Source: Nitrososphaeraceae archaeon
GTDB lineage: Archaea; Thermoproteota; Nitrososphaeria; Nitrososphaerales; Nitrososphaeraceae
Direction: 5' to 3'
Assembly: GCA_016782225.1 (NCBI GenBank)
Contig: JADDOW010000001.1
Span: 1-36,307, forward strand
DNA length: 36,307 bases
The position numbers and the translations under genes are program-made. Within the stretch, counting starts at the first letter, position 1. Each line of letters begins with the position of its first letter. Shown here in pieces: positions 7,327 through 15,556 of the stretch. A model generated the notes under the pieces. That model was not told the origin of the DNA. It saw only the letters and a program-made list of their open reading frames with translations, and ran no database searches.

Positions 7327-8703
7327 TTATTTGTATTCTAAAAAACGTATCCATTCTGGGAACCATAGTTGACTTTCAGGCACTCCTATTCCTTTGGATA
7401 AAATTTCTGGAGAATTGTAAAATACTTTATCTGCTCCTATCTCACTAGAGATTTTAGCATTTAACTCATCAATATAGGCTATTTTGCCGATATATTTCCT
7501 AGCAATTAAATCTCTTTGTTGAGTGTATAGCCCAACTTGTCTACCATCAATAGTAGCTACAGAACTAACTACTATGTTGATTTTTTTTGCGCGAGCCTTT
7601 CTTAAATAAAATATTGTTTCAATAGCAGTACCTCCGGTTTGAATTGTACCCTGAATAGATGTAATGTTTTTGTCCTCTGTAAGTGGTTCTATTATGAATT
7701 TTAAAGTCTTTCCGTTTGACAATAGCTTGTTTTTACTAACTTGCTCAGAATAGTCTATCATATGGTCAGAGTCATCGTAACGATCTTTTATTATTCCTTC
7801 CAACATTTCAAAATTGTTCTTATTTTTGTACTCTATATTGAACCCCAATGCCATCGGTCTGGCGTAATCCGGTTCAGCATAGATCATGTCGGTATCTATG
7901 TTTTTTTTTGAAAGAAATTCTGCTTGCAGTTTTCCGATATTTTTTCTTATGGTGTAAATGCTCTTATTATCGAAAATGCTCGACACATGTGATTCTCGCA
8001 TAAACTCGAAAGGATCCATCATTATTCTGTTTCTGTCTACCTGTGTAAGAATTTTGATCCCATCTTTTAAATCCATGCTAATTAGTTGGCCTGGACCTGT
8101 CTGTCTTAATTTTAAACCATCAAAAAAGTTTTCAATATAATTTTCAGATATTGTAATGTAAAATTGTTCTTTTTTATTCTCACCTATAAACAAAGGCTTG
8201 AATCCTGTACTGTTCCTAAAAACATATATTTTATTGTCTATGTTTATTGCGTAGTTTCCACGCAAATGTCTGTCTAAAAACTCCGAGGCTCGATATGGAT
8301 CATCTCTTTTTAACAGTTCTTTAAAAATAAAATAAATCTGATACAGTGGTTCAATATTTTTATTGTTTTTTATTAAAGGGTGAGTTGAAAGTCTATCTAT
8401 ATCTATGAAAAAACCATCTAATGCAAAATTGGATTTACTGTATTTTCTGTGTTTGGGTTTTTTTTTAGAAAGATATCCTATGGCTGTATTTAAAATATTT
8501 TTCTTTTGATTTTTGATCATTTCGTTAATAGTATCAAATGATGATAGAGCTCCATATCCTTCAACATTAAATTGACCTGAATTTATTTTCCAGAAAGCTT
8601 TGCCGCGGTGTTGAAGTAATTGCATGCCTCTAAATACATTATAGATTAACTTTTCTTTTCCGTGTTCTTTATTAATGTTGCAGATTGCAATTATTCCTGC
8701 CAC
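7327..8703 (-). CDS. PurF-like amidophosphoribosyltransferase homologue lacking the catalytic cysteine
   Basis: A 458-residue protein with the two-domain layout of glutamine PRPP amidotransferase. The N-terminal Ntn-type domain keeps RGMQLLQHRGKAF, GNYAINIDNKIYVFRN and STGFKPLFIGE; the C-terminal phosphoribosyltransferase half keeps YAEPDYARPMALGF, GGTAIETIFYLRKARAKKI and IGADKVFYNSPE. However, the protein starts MAGIIAI where PurF has MCGIVGI, so the N-terminal nucleophilic Cys is Ala. The PRPP loop (usually DDSIVRGTT) reads IQGTIQTGGTA, without the paired Asp. The start is GTG at 8703; the frame is open back to 8754, but no upstream codon gives a Cys start. It is probably a paralogue that cannot use glutamine. 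The role is unknown; a true purF would have to lie elsewhere. Confidence 0.82.
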   Translation of the reverse strand: MAGIIAICNINKEHGKEKLIYNVFRGMQLLQHRGKAFWKINSGQFNVEGYGALSSFDTINEMIKNQKKNILNTAIGYLSKKKPKHRKYSKSNFALDGFFIDIDRLSTHPLIKNNKNIEPLYQIYFIFKELLKRDDPYRASEFLDRHLRGNYAINIDNKIYVFRNSTGFKPLFIGENKKEQFYITISENYIENFFDGLKLRQTGPGQLISMDLKDGIKILTQVDRNRIMMDPFEFMRESHVSSIFDNKSIYTIRKNIGKLQAEFLSKKNIDTDMIYAEPDYARPMALGFNIEYKNKNNFEMLEGIIKDRYDDSDHMIDYSEQVSKNKLLSNGKTLKFIIEPLTEDKNITSIQGTIQTGGTAIETIFYLRKARAKKINIVVSSVATIDGRQVGLYTQQRDLIARKYIGKIAYIDELNAKISSEIGADKVFYNSPEILSKGIGVPESQLWFPEWIRFLEYK

Positions 8704-8793
8704 TTCAAAACCAATTTTATTTTGTTTCTTGGTTGATAAAAATTTTAATATTTAGTTAATACATCCTAAATCATATTAACAAGATTTGAAAGT

Positions 8794-8800
8794 AAATATA
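8794..8800 (+). promoter_or_regulatory. TATA-like element upstream of the YchF-like GTPase
   Basis: AAATATA lies 25-31 nt upstream of the TTG start at 8825, the spacing expected for a leaderless archaeal transcript. It sits in the 121-bp divergent gap shared with the PurF-like gene. Confidence 0.35.
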
Positions 8801-8824
8801 TGAATTGCTAGATTACTTTTATAA

Positions 8825-10024
8825 TTGATAGTTGGTTTAATGGGGAAAGCTAATGTTGGCAAATCAACATTTTTTAATGCTGCCACGGATTTATCAGTTC
8901 AGGTCGCTAATTTTCCATTTACTACCATTGAACCTAACGTGGGTATTGCCTTTGTAAGAATTAACTGTGTTTGTAAAGAGATGGGTGTGATGGATAATCC
9001 GATTAATTCTAGATGTATTAACGGCGTTAGATTCATTCCAGTAAAACTGATAGATATAGCAGGTTTAGTCCCTGGTGCTCATTCTGGCAGAGGATTAGGA
9101 AATAAATTTTTAGATGATTCTAGGCAAGCAAGTGTAATTATTCATGTTGTAGATATATCCGGCTCTACAGATGAGGAGGGAAAACCTGTTAGTTTGGGCT
9201 TTGGTGACCCTTTGTCTGATATAAAATTTGTAGAAAACGAATTTGATTTATGGATACATTCTTTGATTTTAAGAGATTGGGACAAAGTAATAAGGGAAAG
9301 TGAAAACTTAAAACAAAGAATAGAATACACCATATCAAAACGGCTTTCTGGTTTATCTATTAGTGAACAAGTTGTCAAAAATGCCATAAATACTCTTGGT
9401 TTGACCAAAAAGCCTGCAAATTGGGATAAAAATGACCTTCTTATTTTGTGTAAACAAATCCGACTTACATCCAAACCTATTATCATAGCTGCCAACAAAG
9501 CGGATTTACCCACTTCTGATCCCAATATTTCTAAATTAAAAAGATTGGATAGATTATTTTTTACATGTGTTTCTGAAGCTGAGTTATTGTTAAAGCGAGC
9601 CTTACAAAAGAATTTGATTTATTACCTACCTGGAGATTCTGACTTTGAGATAAAAAACCCTGGTATTCTTTCTAAAAGTCAATTAGAAGCTTTGGATATG
9701 GTGTCTAAAGTTTTAAAGAAATTTGGTTCAACAGGGGTTCAAAATATTATAAATCACGCTTGCTTTGAAATTTTAAATAACATTGTGGTGTATCCTGTTG
9801 AAGATGAGTATAAATTCACCGATAAAAAGGGTAATGTTTTACCTGATGCACGGATAGTTTCAAAAAATATTACTGCAAAGCAATTAGCAAATCTTATTCA
9901 TAATGACTTGGGAAAAGGGTTCCTTTATGCAATTGATGTAAGGTCCAAACAAAGGATAGGTGCTGAACATATGCTGAAAAATAACGATATCATTAAAATA
10001 GTTTCTACTACTAGTAGGAATTAA
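8825..10024 (+). CDS. OBG-family GTPase, archaeal YchF-like, with TGS domain
   Basis: A 399-residue P-loop NTPase. G1 is GKANVGKST (7-15), the G2 region is NFPFTTIEPNVG, G3 DIAGLVPGAHSGRG and G4 NKAD, with a helical insertion after the first half of the G domain. The last ~90 residues form a TGS domain (around FTDKKGNVLPDA and LGKGFLYAIDVRSKQRIG). This matches the universal YchF/OLA1-type group (COG0012), ribosome-associated regulators of translation or stress. Start is TTG at 8825, right before the IVGLMGKANVGK strand. The following kae1 begins 3 nt after the stop, so the two are one transcript; both serve translation. Confidence 0.92.
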   Translation: MIVGLMGKANVGKSTFFNAATDLSVQVANFPFTTIEPNVGIAFVRINCVCKEMGVMDNPINSRCINGVRFIPVKLIDIAGLVPGAHSGRGLGNKFLDDSRQASVIIHVVDISGSTDEEGKPVSLGFGDPLSDIKFVENEFDLWIHSLILRDWDKVIRESENLKQRIEYTISKRLSGLSISEQVVKNAINTLGLTKKPANWDKNDLLILCKQIRLTSKPIIIAANKADLPTSDPNISKLKRLDRLFFTCVSEAELLLKRALQKNLIYYLPGDSDFEIKNPGILSKSQLEALDMVSKVLKKFGSTGVQNIINHACFEILNNIVVYPVEDEYKFTDKKGNVLPDARIVSKNITAKQLANLIHNDLGKGFLYAIDVRSKQRIGAEHMLKNNDIIKIVSTTSRN

Positions 10025-10027
10025 ATT

Positions 10028-11056
10028 ATGCTTTGTCTAGGAATAGAGAGCACTGCTCATACCTTCAGCTGTTCCGTGGTAAACAGTGAAAATGATGTTA
10101 TGAGCAAAAACAAAAATGATGCTATGGTATTATCTGAAGTTCGCGATATTTACAGGGCGCCTGCTGGCTGGGGAATACATCCGAGAGATGCATCAAAACA
10201 TCATGCTATGACTGCACCAAAAGTACTCAAAGAATGCCTTGATAATGCAAACATTGGAATGAAAGATGTTGATTTGATATCATACTCTGCTGGGCCTGGA
10301 TTAGGGCCATGCTTGCGAATTGGAGCTGTAATAGCACGTTCTTTGTCCTCTTTCTATGATATTCCCTTAATCCCAGTTAACCATGCCCTTGGTCATATTG
10401 AATTGGGTATTAAACTCACTGACCTGAATAATCCACTCACGCTTTTAGTTTCAGGTGGACATACCATGATTCTTGTATATCACAAAAATAAATGGAGAGT
10501 TTTCGGTGAAACTTTGGATATTACTATTGGTCAGCTTTTGGATCAGATTGGACGAAGCATGGGGTTTGCTTCCCCTTGCGGTAATAAAATTGAAGAATTG
10601 TCTGATTTATCTGATAAAAATTTGATATACCAATTACCATATGTTATCAAGGGAAATGATGTTTCGTTTTCAGGATTATTGACTGCCGCTAAAACGTTAA
10701 TACATGAAAAAAAACACAACCTATGTGATATATGTTTTTCATTGCAGGAAACTGCATTTTCGATGGTAGTGGAAGCAGTAGAGCGTGCATTATCATTTAC
10801 TGAAAAAAAAGAATTTCTGATAGTAGGTGGTGTTTCTGCTAATAAACGTTTATCTCAGATGTTGCAACTAGCCTGTGAATATCATAACTCTGTTTTTAAA
10901 TCATGCCCTTTACAATTCTGTGGTGATAATGGCACACAAATAGCTTGGACTGGGCTTCAATCATATCTTCATTCCTCATCTTCAAAAGTCGATCCTGAAA
11001 AAGCATCTATAAATCAAGCTTGGAGATTGGATACAGTTGATATCATGTGGCGATAA
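10028..11056 (+). CDS. kae1: Kae1/TsaD, tRNA N6-threonylcarbamoyladenosine transferase subunit
   Basis: A 342-residue ASKHA-fold protein, the catalytic subunit of KEOPS, which transfers the threonylcarbamoyl group to A37 of ANN-decoding tRNAs. Visible motifs: LGIESTAHTFSCSVV at the N-terminus, GWGIHPRDASKHH, YSAGPGLGPCLRIG, the metal-binding H119 and H123 in NHALGHIE, LLVSGGHT, LLDQIGRSMG, IVGGVSANKRL and CGDNGTQIAW with the third metal ligand Asp. Length is typical for Kae1. It starts 3 nt after the YchF-like gene. Bud32 follows downstream but is separated by a gene on the other strand, rather than being adjacent or fused as in many archaea. Confidence 0.96.
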   Translation: MLCLGIESTAHTFSCSVVNSENDVMSKNKNDAMVLSEVRDIYRAPAGWGIHPRDASKHHAMTAPKVLKECLDNANIGMKDVDLISYSAGPGLGPCLRIGAVIARSLSSFYDIPLIPVNHALGHIELGIKLTDLNNPLTLLVSGGHTMILVYHKNKWRVFGETLDITIGQLLDQIGRSMGFASPCGNKIEELSDLSDKNLIYQLPYVIKGNDVSFSGLLTAAKTLIHEKKHNLCDICFSLQETAFSMVVEAVERALSFTEKKEFLIVGGVSANKRLSQMLQLACEYHNSVFKSCPLQFCGDNGTQIAWTGLQSYLHSSSSKVDPEKASINQAWRLDTVDIMWR

Positions 11057-11398
11057 TCATTTTTGTCTGTTATTATGTTTGTCAAGCTGTACTTGGATCT
11101 CTTTTACCCATCTTCCAGGACCCAGAACCCCAAACTTGTAAACGCTGCTGTTTTTTAAAACCAACACTAGTTTTTTTATAATAAATCCCTCCGATTTGAC
11201 GTTGGATATCTCATTGAATTTTATTTCCACCTTCTCATCAATCAATTTCTTTGATAAAGTTACTATACGACCCTTGGTTTTTTCAAAGACTATTTTTTTA
11301 TTTGTAAGCGTAAGGATGCCGCTTTTTAATTTATCTTCTGAACAGTCTTCTAGTAAAATTACTTTTTCGTTATTTGCAGATTGAGGTTTTTCATCCAT
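11057..11398 (-). CDS. PH-like (GRAM/bPH type) domain protein
   Basis: A 113-residue protein of beta strands followed by a C-terminal amphipathic helix, the PH-like topology. The signature is KLKSGILTLTNKKIVFEKTKGR, a strand-turn-strand seen in GRAM and bacterial PH domains, then FNEISNVKSEGF and the last strand plus helix GRWVKEIQVQLDKHNN. The first 10 residues are polar and probably flexible. It lies antisense between kae1 and bud32: its stop abuts the kae1 stop without a gap, and its ATG diverges from the bud32 start 41 nt away. Such domains often bind lipids or proteins; the partner is unknown. Confidence 0.68.
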   Translation of the reverse strand: MDEKPQSANNEKVILLEDCSEDKLKSGILTLTNKKIVFEKTKGRIVTLSKKLIDEKVEIKFNEISNVKSEGFIIKKLVLVLKNSSVYKFGVLGPGRWVKEIQVQLDKHNNRQK

Positions 11399-11438
11399 GC
11401 TTTTTAAATCTGTGCCATACTACTAAAATTATCTATTG

Positions 11439-12053
11439 ATGAAGGTTAAAAAGCTATTAAAAAAAGGTGCCGAATCTGAAATATATCTAATAGAATGGTA
11501 TGGACATGATGCGGTTTCAAAAATTAGGTTATCTAAAAAATATCGCCATCATTATATTGATTTAATTTTAAGAAAACAAAGAACATTGCATGAAGCGAAC
11601 ATTATTTCCTCTGCAAAAATTATTGGAGTTGAAACTCCATTTATCTACTTTCTCAATTCAAACAATTTTGAAATAATAATGGAATATATTCATGGCAATA
11701 TACTAAAAGATAACTTCTCTCCGGAGTATTGTGTGGAACTGGGAAAAATAGTGGGAAAACTTCATTTTTACAATATAATTCATGGTGACATTACCACCTC
11801 TAATTTTATCCTGGTGCCGCAAAATCGTTTAGTTGTAATTGATTTCGGTTTGTCTTTTTTTTCTGAACGTTTAGAAGATAAAGCAGCCGATATCAGATTG
11901 TTTAAGGAAATACTAAATAGCATTCATGTAGAGCACTTTGAAACATCCTTTGAAAATTTTTTATTGGGTTATGCTGAAGTTTATGGTAAAAGATCTTTAA
12001 AAATATTTAACACTGTCAATGAAATTGAACAAAGGGGTAGATATTCAAGATAA
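11439..12053 (+). CDS. bud32: Bud32 (PRPK-type) KEOPS kinase/ATPase
   Basis: A 204-residue minimal RIO-like kinase, the size of free-standing archaeal Bud32. Nucleotide loop KKGAESEIYLIEW, the VSK lysine region followed by Arg-rich KKYRHHYID, EANII helix, hinge MEYIHGNIL, catalytic HGDITTSN (H115-N122) and metal-binding DFG at D135-G137. The C-terminus ends RGRYSR, the Arg-rich tail typical of Bud32. I place the start at ATG 11439; a TTG immediately before it (11436) is less likely. In KEOPS it contacts Kae1 and its ATPase activity is needed for t6A formation. Confidence 0.93.
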   Translation: MKVKKLLKKGAESEIYLIEWYGHDAVSKIRLSKKYRHHYIDLILRKQRTLHEANIISSAKIIGVETPFIYFLNSNNFEIIMEYIHGNILKDNFSPEYCVELGKIVGKLHFYNIIHGDITTSNFILVPQNRLVVIDFGLSFFSERLEDKAADIRLFKEILNSIHVEHFETSFENFLLGYAEVYGKRSLKIFNTVNEIEQRGRYSR

Positions 12054-12085
12054 TGTAAAATCCATTTTTTGCTATTATGATAATT

Positions 12086-12295
12086 TTAATCTTGTTGCAT
12101 AATTTTTTTACACATTCCTTTTTCTTTATGTTGCATAAAATGAACCTGACAAAAATCTATACTACACTCATAGCAATGCCATCCGCATAAAGTGTAGCAT
12201 ACATTACATTTTGAAATAGGCTTATTGTAATCAAATTCTTTCGTTTGTTTGATTATTCTTGGTTTTTGTGCCCTTTTTTGCGATTGTTGTCTCAT
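12086..12295 (-). CDS. Small Cys/His-rich zinc-binding protein
   Basis: A 69-residue protein with a basic N-terminus (MRQQSQKRAQKPR) and a dense Cys/His cluster: C30, C33, C37, H40, C41, C44, C49, H52, H56 and C62. The CxxC...HCxxC...CxxHxxxH spacing resembles B-box or ZZ-like treble-clef fingers that hold two zinc ions. The gene is convergent with bud32. I cannot name the family; the ligand pattern argues that it is real. Confidence 0.6.
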   Translation of the reverse strand: MRQQSQKRAQKPRIIKQTKEFDYNKPISKCNVCYTLCGWHCYECSIDFCQVHFMQHKEKGMCKKIMQQD

Positions 12296-12773
12296 TAAAT
12301 TTATCCTCTGTTACTATATAAAACATCATATTGATGTTTGAAAAATGTTCTCCAATTATATGGATCTATCAACCTGTTTCATAAAATCAATATATTATTT
12401 AAGTTTTTTTAAATTCAATTTTAAACAAGTATGTTCTTTGACTATTATATGATAGATGAATATGCGGGGGGTGGGATTCGAACCCACGAATCCCTAAGGA
12501 ACAGGGATGTAGGACTGGGATACTCCCAAGCTCATTCTAAGCTTCGCACTTTTTAAGACCTGCGCCGTTGACCGGGCTTGGCGACCCCCGCGTTATCATA
12601 TATATTGTAAAAGCCAAATTTATCTATTGTTAATATGGCATATATGGTGGTTTAGTTTTTACACAATCTTTTTTGTTTATTGTAATAATCTGGAATTTTT
12701 ATGATAAAAGATATTATAAAATAATAACTTTGAAATAACTAAAAATATCATTATTGCTAAAGGCAGTGTATAC
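12296..12773. other. Intergenic region around the tRNA-Leu gene
   Basis: Apart from the tRNA at 12463-12591, this stretch holds no gene. AT-rich TATA-like sequences occur at 12596-12607 and about 12634-12645 on the tRNA side, and at 12711-12724 upstream of the GlmM-type gene. Confidence 0.45.
12463..12591 (-). tRNA. tRNA-Leu with an intron, anticodon probably UAA
   Basis: On the minus strand, acceptor GCGGGGG pairs with CCCCCGC and discriminator A follows, with no encoded CCA. The D-arm is GCC...GGC, the T-arm is GTGGG-TTCGAAT-CCCAC, and a long variable arm (ATCCCT / AGGGAT with a 7-nt loop) marks a class II tRNA; A73 and the overall pattern fit leucine. The gene is 129 nt, about 36 nt longer than the mature form. 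The extra piece is in the anticodon loop, starting after CTTAAA and containing a GGGA-GTA-TCCC hairpin. Read that way the anticodon is UAA and the intron sits at the usual 37/38 position. The anticodon stem then has imperfect pairs, so exact splice sites remain uncertain. Confidence 0.88.
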
Positions 12774-14219
12774 ATGAGTTTAGTTAAAAAAAAATTATTT
12801 GGAACCAATGGAATTAGAGGAATCTTTGGTAATGATCTTTCTATAGAATTCATAATTGATATTTCTTATTCTATTGGCTGCTTCTTTAAGAAAGGTCCTA
12901 TCGCTTTAGGTTATGATGGACGTTCGTCAAGTTTTGCTATTTCAAAAATTGTTACATCCGTATTAATGTCTATGGGCATTAATGTCTATAATATGGGATT
13001 AACTCCAACTCCTTGTCTACAGTTTACAGTAAAAAATAAAAATTTGTGTGGAGGGATAATGATAACTGCATCTCATAACCCTCCTGAATACAATGGCCTG
13101 AAACCCATATCTAAAAGCGGAATAGAGTTATCGAGAAAAGATGAACAATGCATAGAAGATATTTATTATCAAAAAGAATTCACAAAAATATCATATTTAA
13201 ATTTTGGAAATTCGTTTATTTTGGAAGATGCCATAGAAAAGTATGTGGATAAAGCTTTATCATTTGTAGATGTTGATGCTATAAGGCAATGTAAATTTAA
13301 AATTGTAATGGATTTTGGTAATGGTGTGCAATCGTTAGTGGCTCCATTAATTGCAAAAAAATTAGGGTGTGAAATATTAATTATAAACGGAAATATTGAT
13401 GGAAGTTTTTCTGCGCGTGGCTCCGAACCAAAAATGGATAATTTAACTGATCTGACGGAGCTGGTAAAAAAAACTAACGCAGATCTGGGAGTTGCTTATG
13501 ATGGTGATGGGGATAGGAGTATATTTTGTGATGAAGAGGGGATCATACACTGGGGTGATAAAACCGGCGCTATATTGGCCTATCATTTGATCAAAAACAA
13601 AAAACTCAAGACATCCGTGGTATGCCCCATCAATTCCTCTTTACTTATATCTAGAATATGCAATAGTCTTGATAACAAAGTACTTTTTACAAAAGTGGGA
13701 AGTGTGGAAGTTACTCATTGCATGAGAGACAATAATTCAATAATTGGATTTGAAGAAAATGGTGGTTTTTTTTACGGTCCTTTAAATGAAGTGCGTGATG
13801 GTGCTATTACAACAACTTTAATTTTAGATATGTTAAGTTATTATAAGCAAAATCCGTCCGAAATAAGTCTTCAAAACAATAACCATAGCAGTGGTTCAGA
13901 TGCTTCTTTGTCTCTTATATATAAGATGTTTAACAATACCTATCAGTACAAGTCCAGTCTAAAACTATCAAATAACGAGGATATTCCCCGTGTCCTTGAT
14001 TTGTGTAAAAATCACGGATCTGTAAAAAAAATTGAAGATATGGATGGCATTAAGATATGGTTTGATGATGATTCATGGATAATGTTTAGACCTAGCGGTA
14101 CTGAACCATTATTAAGGATATATGCAGAATCAGATGATAAATCTTTGCTTAATTCGAAAATAAGAGAATATGATGAATTGATTAAGAAATCATTTCGTAT
14201 TAATAATTCTAGTCTATAA
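12774..14219 (+). CDS. glmM: Phosphoglucosamine/phosphomannomutase-type sugar phosphate mutase (GlmM-like)
   Basis: A 481-residue alpha-D-phosphohexomutase. N-terminal KLFGTNGIRG, active-site phosphoserine S100 in MITASHNPPEYNG, the magnesium loop DGDGDR (243-248), the sugar-binding region around GFEENGGFFYG, and the C-terminal phosphate-binding FRPSGTEPLLRIYAE are all present. FGTNGIRG points to the archaeal GlmM/phosphomannomutase group. It would interconvert hexosamine 1- and 6-phosphates on the way to UDP-GlcNAc, which fits the GNA1-like gene at 737 and the sugar-nucleotide genes after 27.8 kb. Precise sugar preference cannot be read from motifs. The C-terminal ~60-residue segment rich in Ser and Asn before FRPSGTEP is a little divergent. 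Confidence 0.9.
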   Translation: MSLVKKKLFGTNGIRGIFGNDLSIEFIIDISYSIGCFFKKGPIALGYDGRSSSFAISKIVTSVLMSMGINVYNMGLTPTPCLQFTVKNKNLCGGIMITASHNPPEYNGLKPISKSGIELSRKDEQCIEDIYYQKEFTKISYLNFGNSFILEDAIEKYVDKALSFVDVDAIRQCKFKIVMDFGNGVQSLVAPLIAKKLGCEILIINGNIDGSFSARGSEPKMDNLTDLTELVKKTNADLGVAYDGDGDRSIFCDEEGIIHWGDKTGAILAYHLIKNKKLKTSVVCPINSSLLISRICNSLDNKVLFTKVGSVEVTHCMRDNNSIIGFEENGGFFYGPLNEVRDGAITTTLILDMLSYYKQNPSEISLQNNNHSSGSDASLSLIYKMFNNTYQYKSSLKLSNNEDIPRVLDLCKNHGSVKKIEDMDGIKIWFDDDSWIMFRPSGTEPLLRIYAESDDKSLLNSKIREYDELIKKSFRINNSSL

Positions 14220-14287
14220 CAACGTTTTTAATACTCTTTTTTCGATATTTTAAGGGTGGAAATGATCCCAATGGGTGATAGTAAACT

Positions 14288-14662
14288 ATGAGTAAACCCT
14301 ATTATGTAAAATATGATACACCAAAAGATCTAGTTAATGCAATTTATGAAGCTGTTAGATTGGCCAAACAAAGTGGATTGGTAAGAAAAGGCACGAATGA
14401 AACTACTAAAGCAATAGAACGAGGTATAAGTAAATTAGTCATTATTGCTGAAGATGTTGAACCACCAGAAGTTGTTGCACATTTACCTATTTTATGTGAT
14501 GAACGTACATCCAAATATGTTTTTGTCCCTAGTAAAAAGGATTTAGGGAATGCATTAGGAATTGAAGTAGGATCAGCAGCAGCTACAATTATTGATGCTG
14601 GCGAATCACAACAAATCCTGGATCAAATAACAGGCACTGTTGATAATTTAAAAAATAAATGA
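14288..14662 (+). CDS. rpl7ae: Ribosomal protein L7Ae (kink-turn RNA-binding protein)
   Basis: A 124-residue L7Ae/L30e-fold protein. The signature region is VRKGTNETTKAIERG, contacting kink-turn RNA, followed by KLVIIAEDVEPPEVVAHLPILCDE and the C-terminal LGNALGIEVGSAAATI. In archaea it is part of the large subunit, of box C/D and H/ACA RNPs, and of RNase P. First gene of the cluster L7Ae-S28e-L24e-NDK-aIF5B, a conserved archaeal order. A G-rich GGGTGATA lies about 10 nt upstream of the ATG and may act as a ribosome binding site. Confidence 0.97.
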   Translation: MSKPYYVKYDTPKDLVNAIYEAVRLAKQSGLVRKGTNETTKAIERGISKLVIIAEDVEPPEVVAHLPILCDERTSKYVFVPSKKDLGNALGIEVGSAAATIIDAGESQQILDQITGTVDNLKNK

Positions 14663-14687
14663 ATAATTTTGCGGATGTGTTTATCAG

Positions 14688-14900
14688 GTGAGTAAAACTG
14701 AAGAAAAGGTAATTCCTGCAGAAGTAATTCAGATTGTAGGTAGAACTGGTATAGCTGGGGAAGTGATTCAAGTACGTGTTAGAATTTCTGAAGGGAAAGA
14801 TAAGGGGAGAATTCTTACAAGAAATGTAAAAGGCCCTATAAAAATGAACGATATACTAATGCTTAGAGAAACAGAAAGAGAAGCAAGAAAAATAAAATGA
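14688..14900 (+). CDS. rps28e: Ribosomal protein S28e
   Basis: A 70-residue OB-fold protein of the small subunit. [22 protein letters not shown] and the near-invariant C-terminal block [16 protein letters not shown] identify it. The start is GTG at 14688, in CAGGTGAG, 25 nt after the L7Ae stop. It sits on the ribosomal platform near the mRNA exit. Confidence 0.96.
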   Translation: MSKTEEKVIPAEVIQIVGRTGIAGEVIQVRVRISEGKDKGRILTRNVKGPIKMNDILMLRETEREARKIK

Positions 14901-14934
14901 CCCAAAATAAGATATTGGTAATGGTGAAAATACA

Positions 14935-15147
14935 ATGAGTAGAAATGTAGCATCTTTAAGAAAATGTTTTTTCTGTGGAAAACACGTTGAAACAGGCAAA
15001 GGAATTATGTTAGTTAAGAATGATGGATCAATTCAATGGACGTGCTCAGCAAGATGTAAAAAAAACCTTAGAGATTTAAAAAGAGACCCAAGGGTTTTCA
15101 AATGGACTGATAAATATATTAAGGGTGGAATTAAAAAGCGAAAATAA
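14935..15147 (+). CDS. rpl24e: Ribosomal protein L24e
   Basis: A 70-residue zinc-binding large-subunit protein. The zinc ligands are C11, C14, C37 and C41 (CFFC ... CSARC), followed by the typical KKNLRDLKRDPRVFKWTDKY and a basic tail (KGGIKKRK). Its stop codon is immediately followed by the NDK start, with no gap. Confidence 0.96.
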   Translation: MSRNVASLRKCFFCGKHVETGKGIMLVKNDGSIQWTCSARCKKNLRDLKRDPRVFKWTDKYIKGGIKKRK

Positions 15148-15552
15148 ATGAATACTGAGAAAACTCTGATATTAGTAAAGCCTGATGCTTTTCAACGAAA
15201 ATTGGTAGGTAAAATCTTGCAACGTTTTGAGGACAAAGGTTTTGATATAAAACAATTAAAGACCTACAATTTTAAAATGGATAAGGCTCAAGAGTTCTAT
15301 TATGCGCATAAAAATAAACCTTTTTTTAATGAATTGGTCTCATTTATCTGTTCTGGAACAGTAGTTGCTTGTATTCTTGAAGGAAATAACGCTATAAGCA
15401 CTGTTAGAATTATGATTGGTCCTACAAAATCATTTGATGCTGCACCTGGTACTATCAGGGGTGACTATGGGTTAGAAATAACAAATAATATTATTCATGC
15501 CTCTGATTCTCTTGAAAGCTTCATAAAAGAGTCATCTGTAGTATTCTCATAA
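15148..15552 (+). CDS. ndk: Nucleoside diphosphate kinase
   Basis: A 134-residue NDK that transfers the gamma-phosphate between nucleoside tri- and diphosphates through a phosphohistidine. It shows TLILVKPDAFQRKLVGKIL, the active-site H117 in NNIIHASDS, GPTKSFDAAPGTIRGDYG and the terminal VVFS strand. It follows L24e without a gap and is 4 nt upstream of aIF5B, which fits GTP supply for translation genes in the same operon. Confidence 0.97.
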   Translation: MNTEKTLILVKPDAFQRKLVGKILQRFEDKGFDIKQLKTYNFKMDKAQEFYYAHKNKPFFNELVSFICSGTVVACILEGNNAISTVRIMIGPTKSFDAAPGTIRGDYGLEITNNIIHASDSLESFIKESSVVFS

Positions 15553-15556
15553 GTGC

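Noticed and set aside
9142-9525. 127-codon minus-strand frame inside the YchF-like GTPase
   Set aside because: Fully antisense to a well-supported gene, without any family motif.
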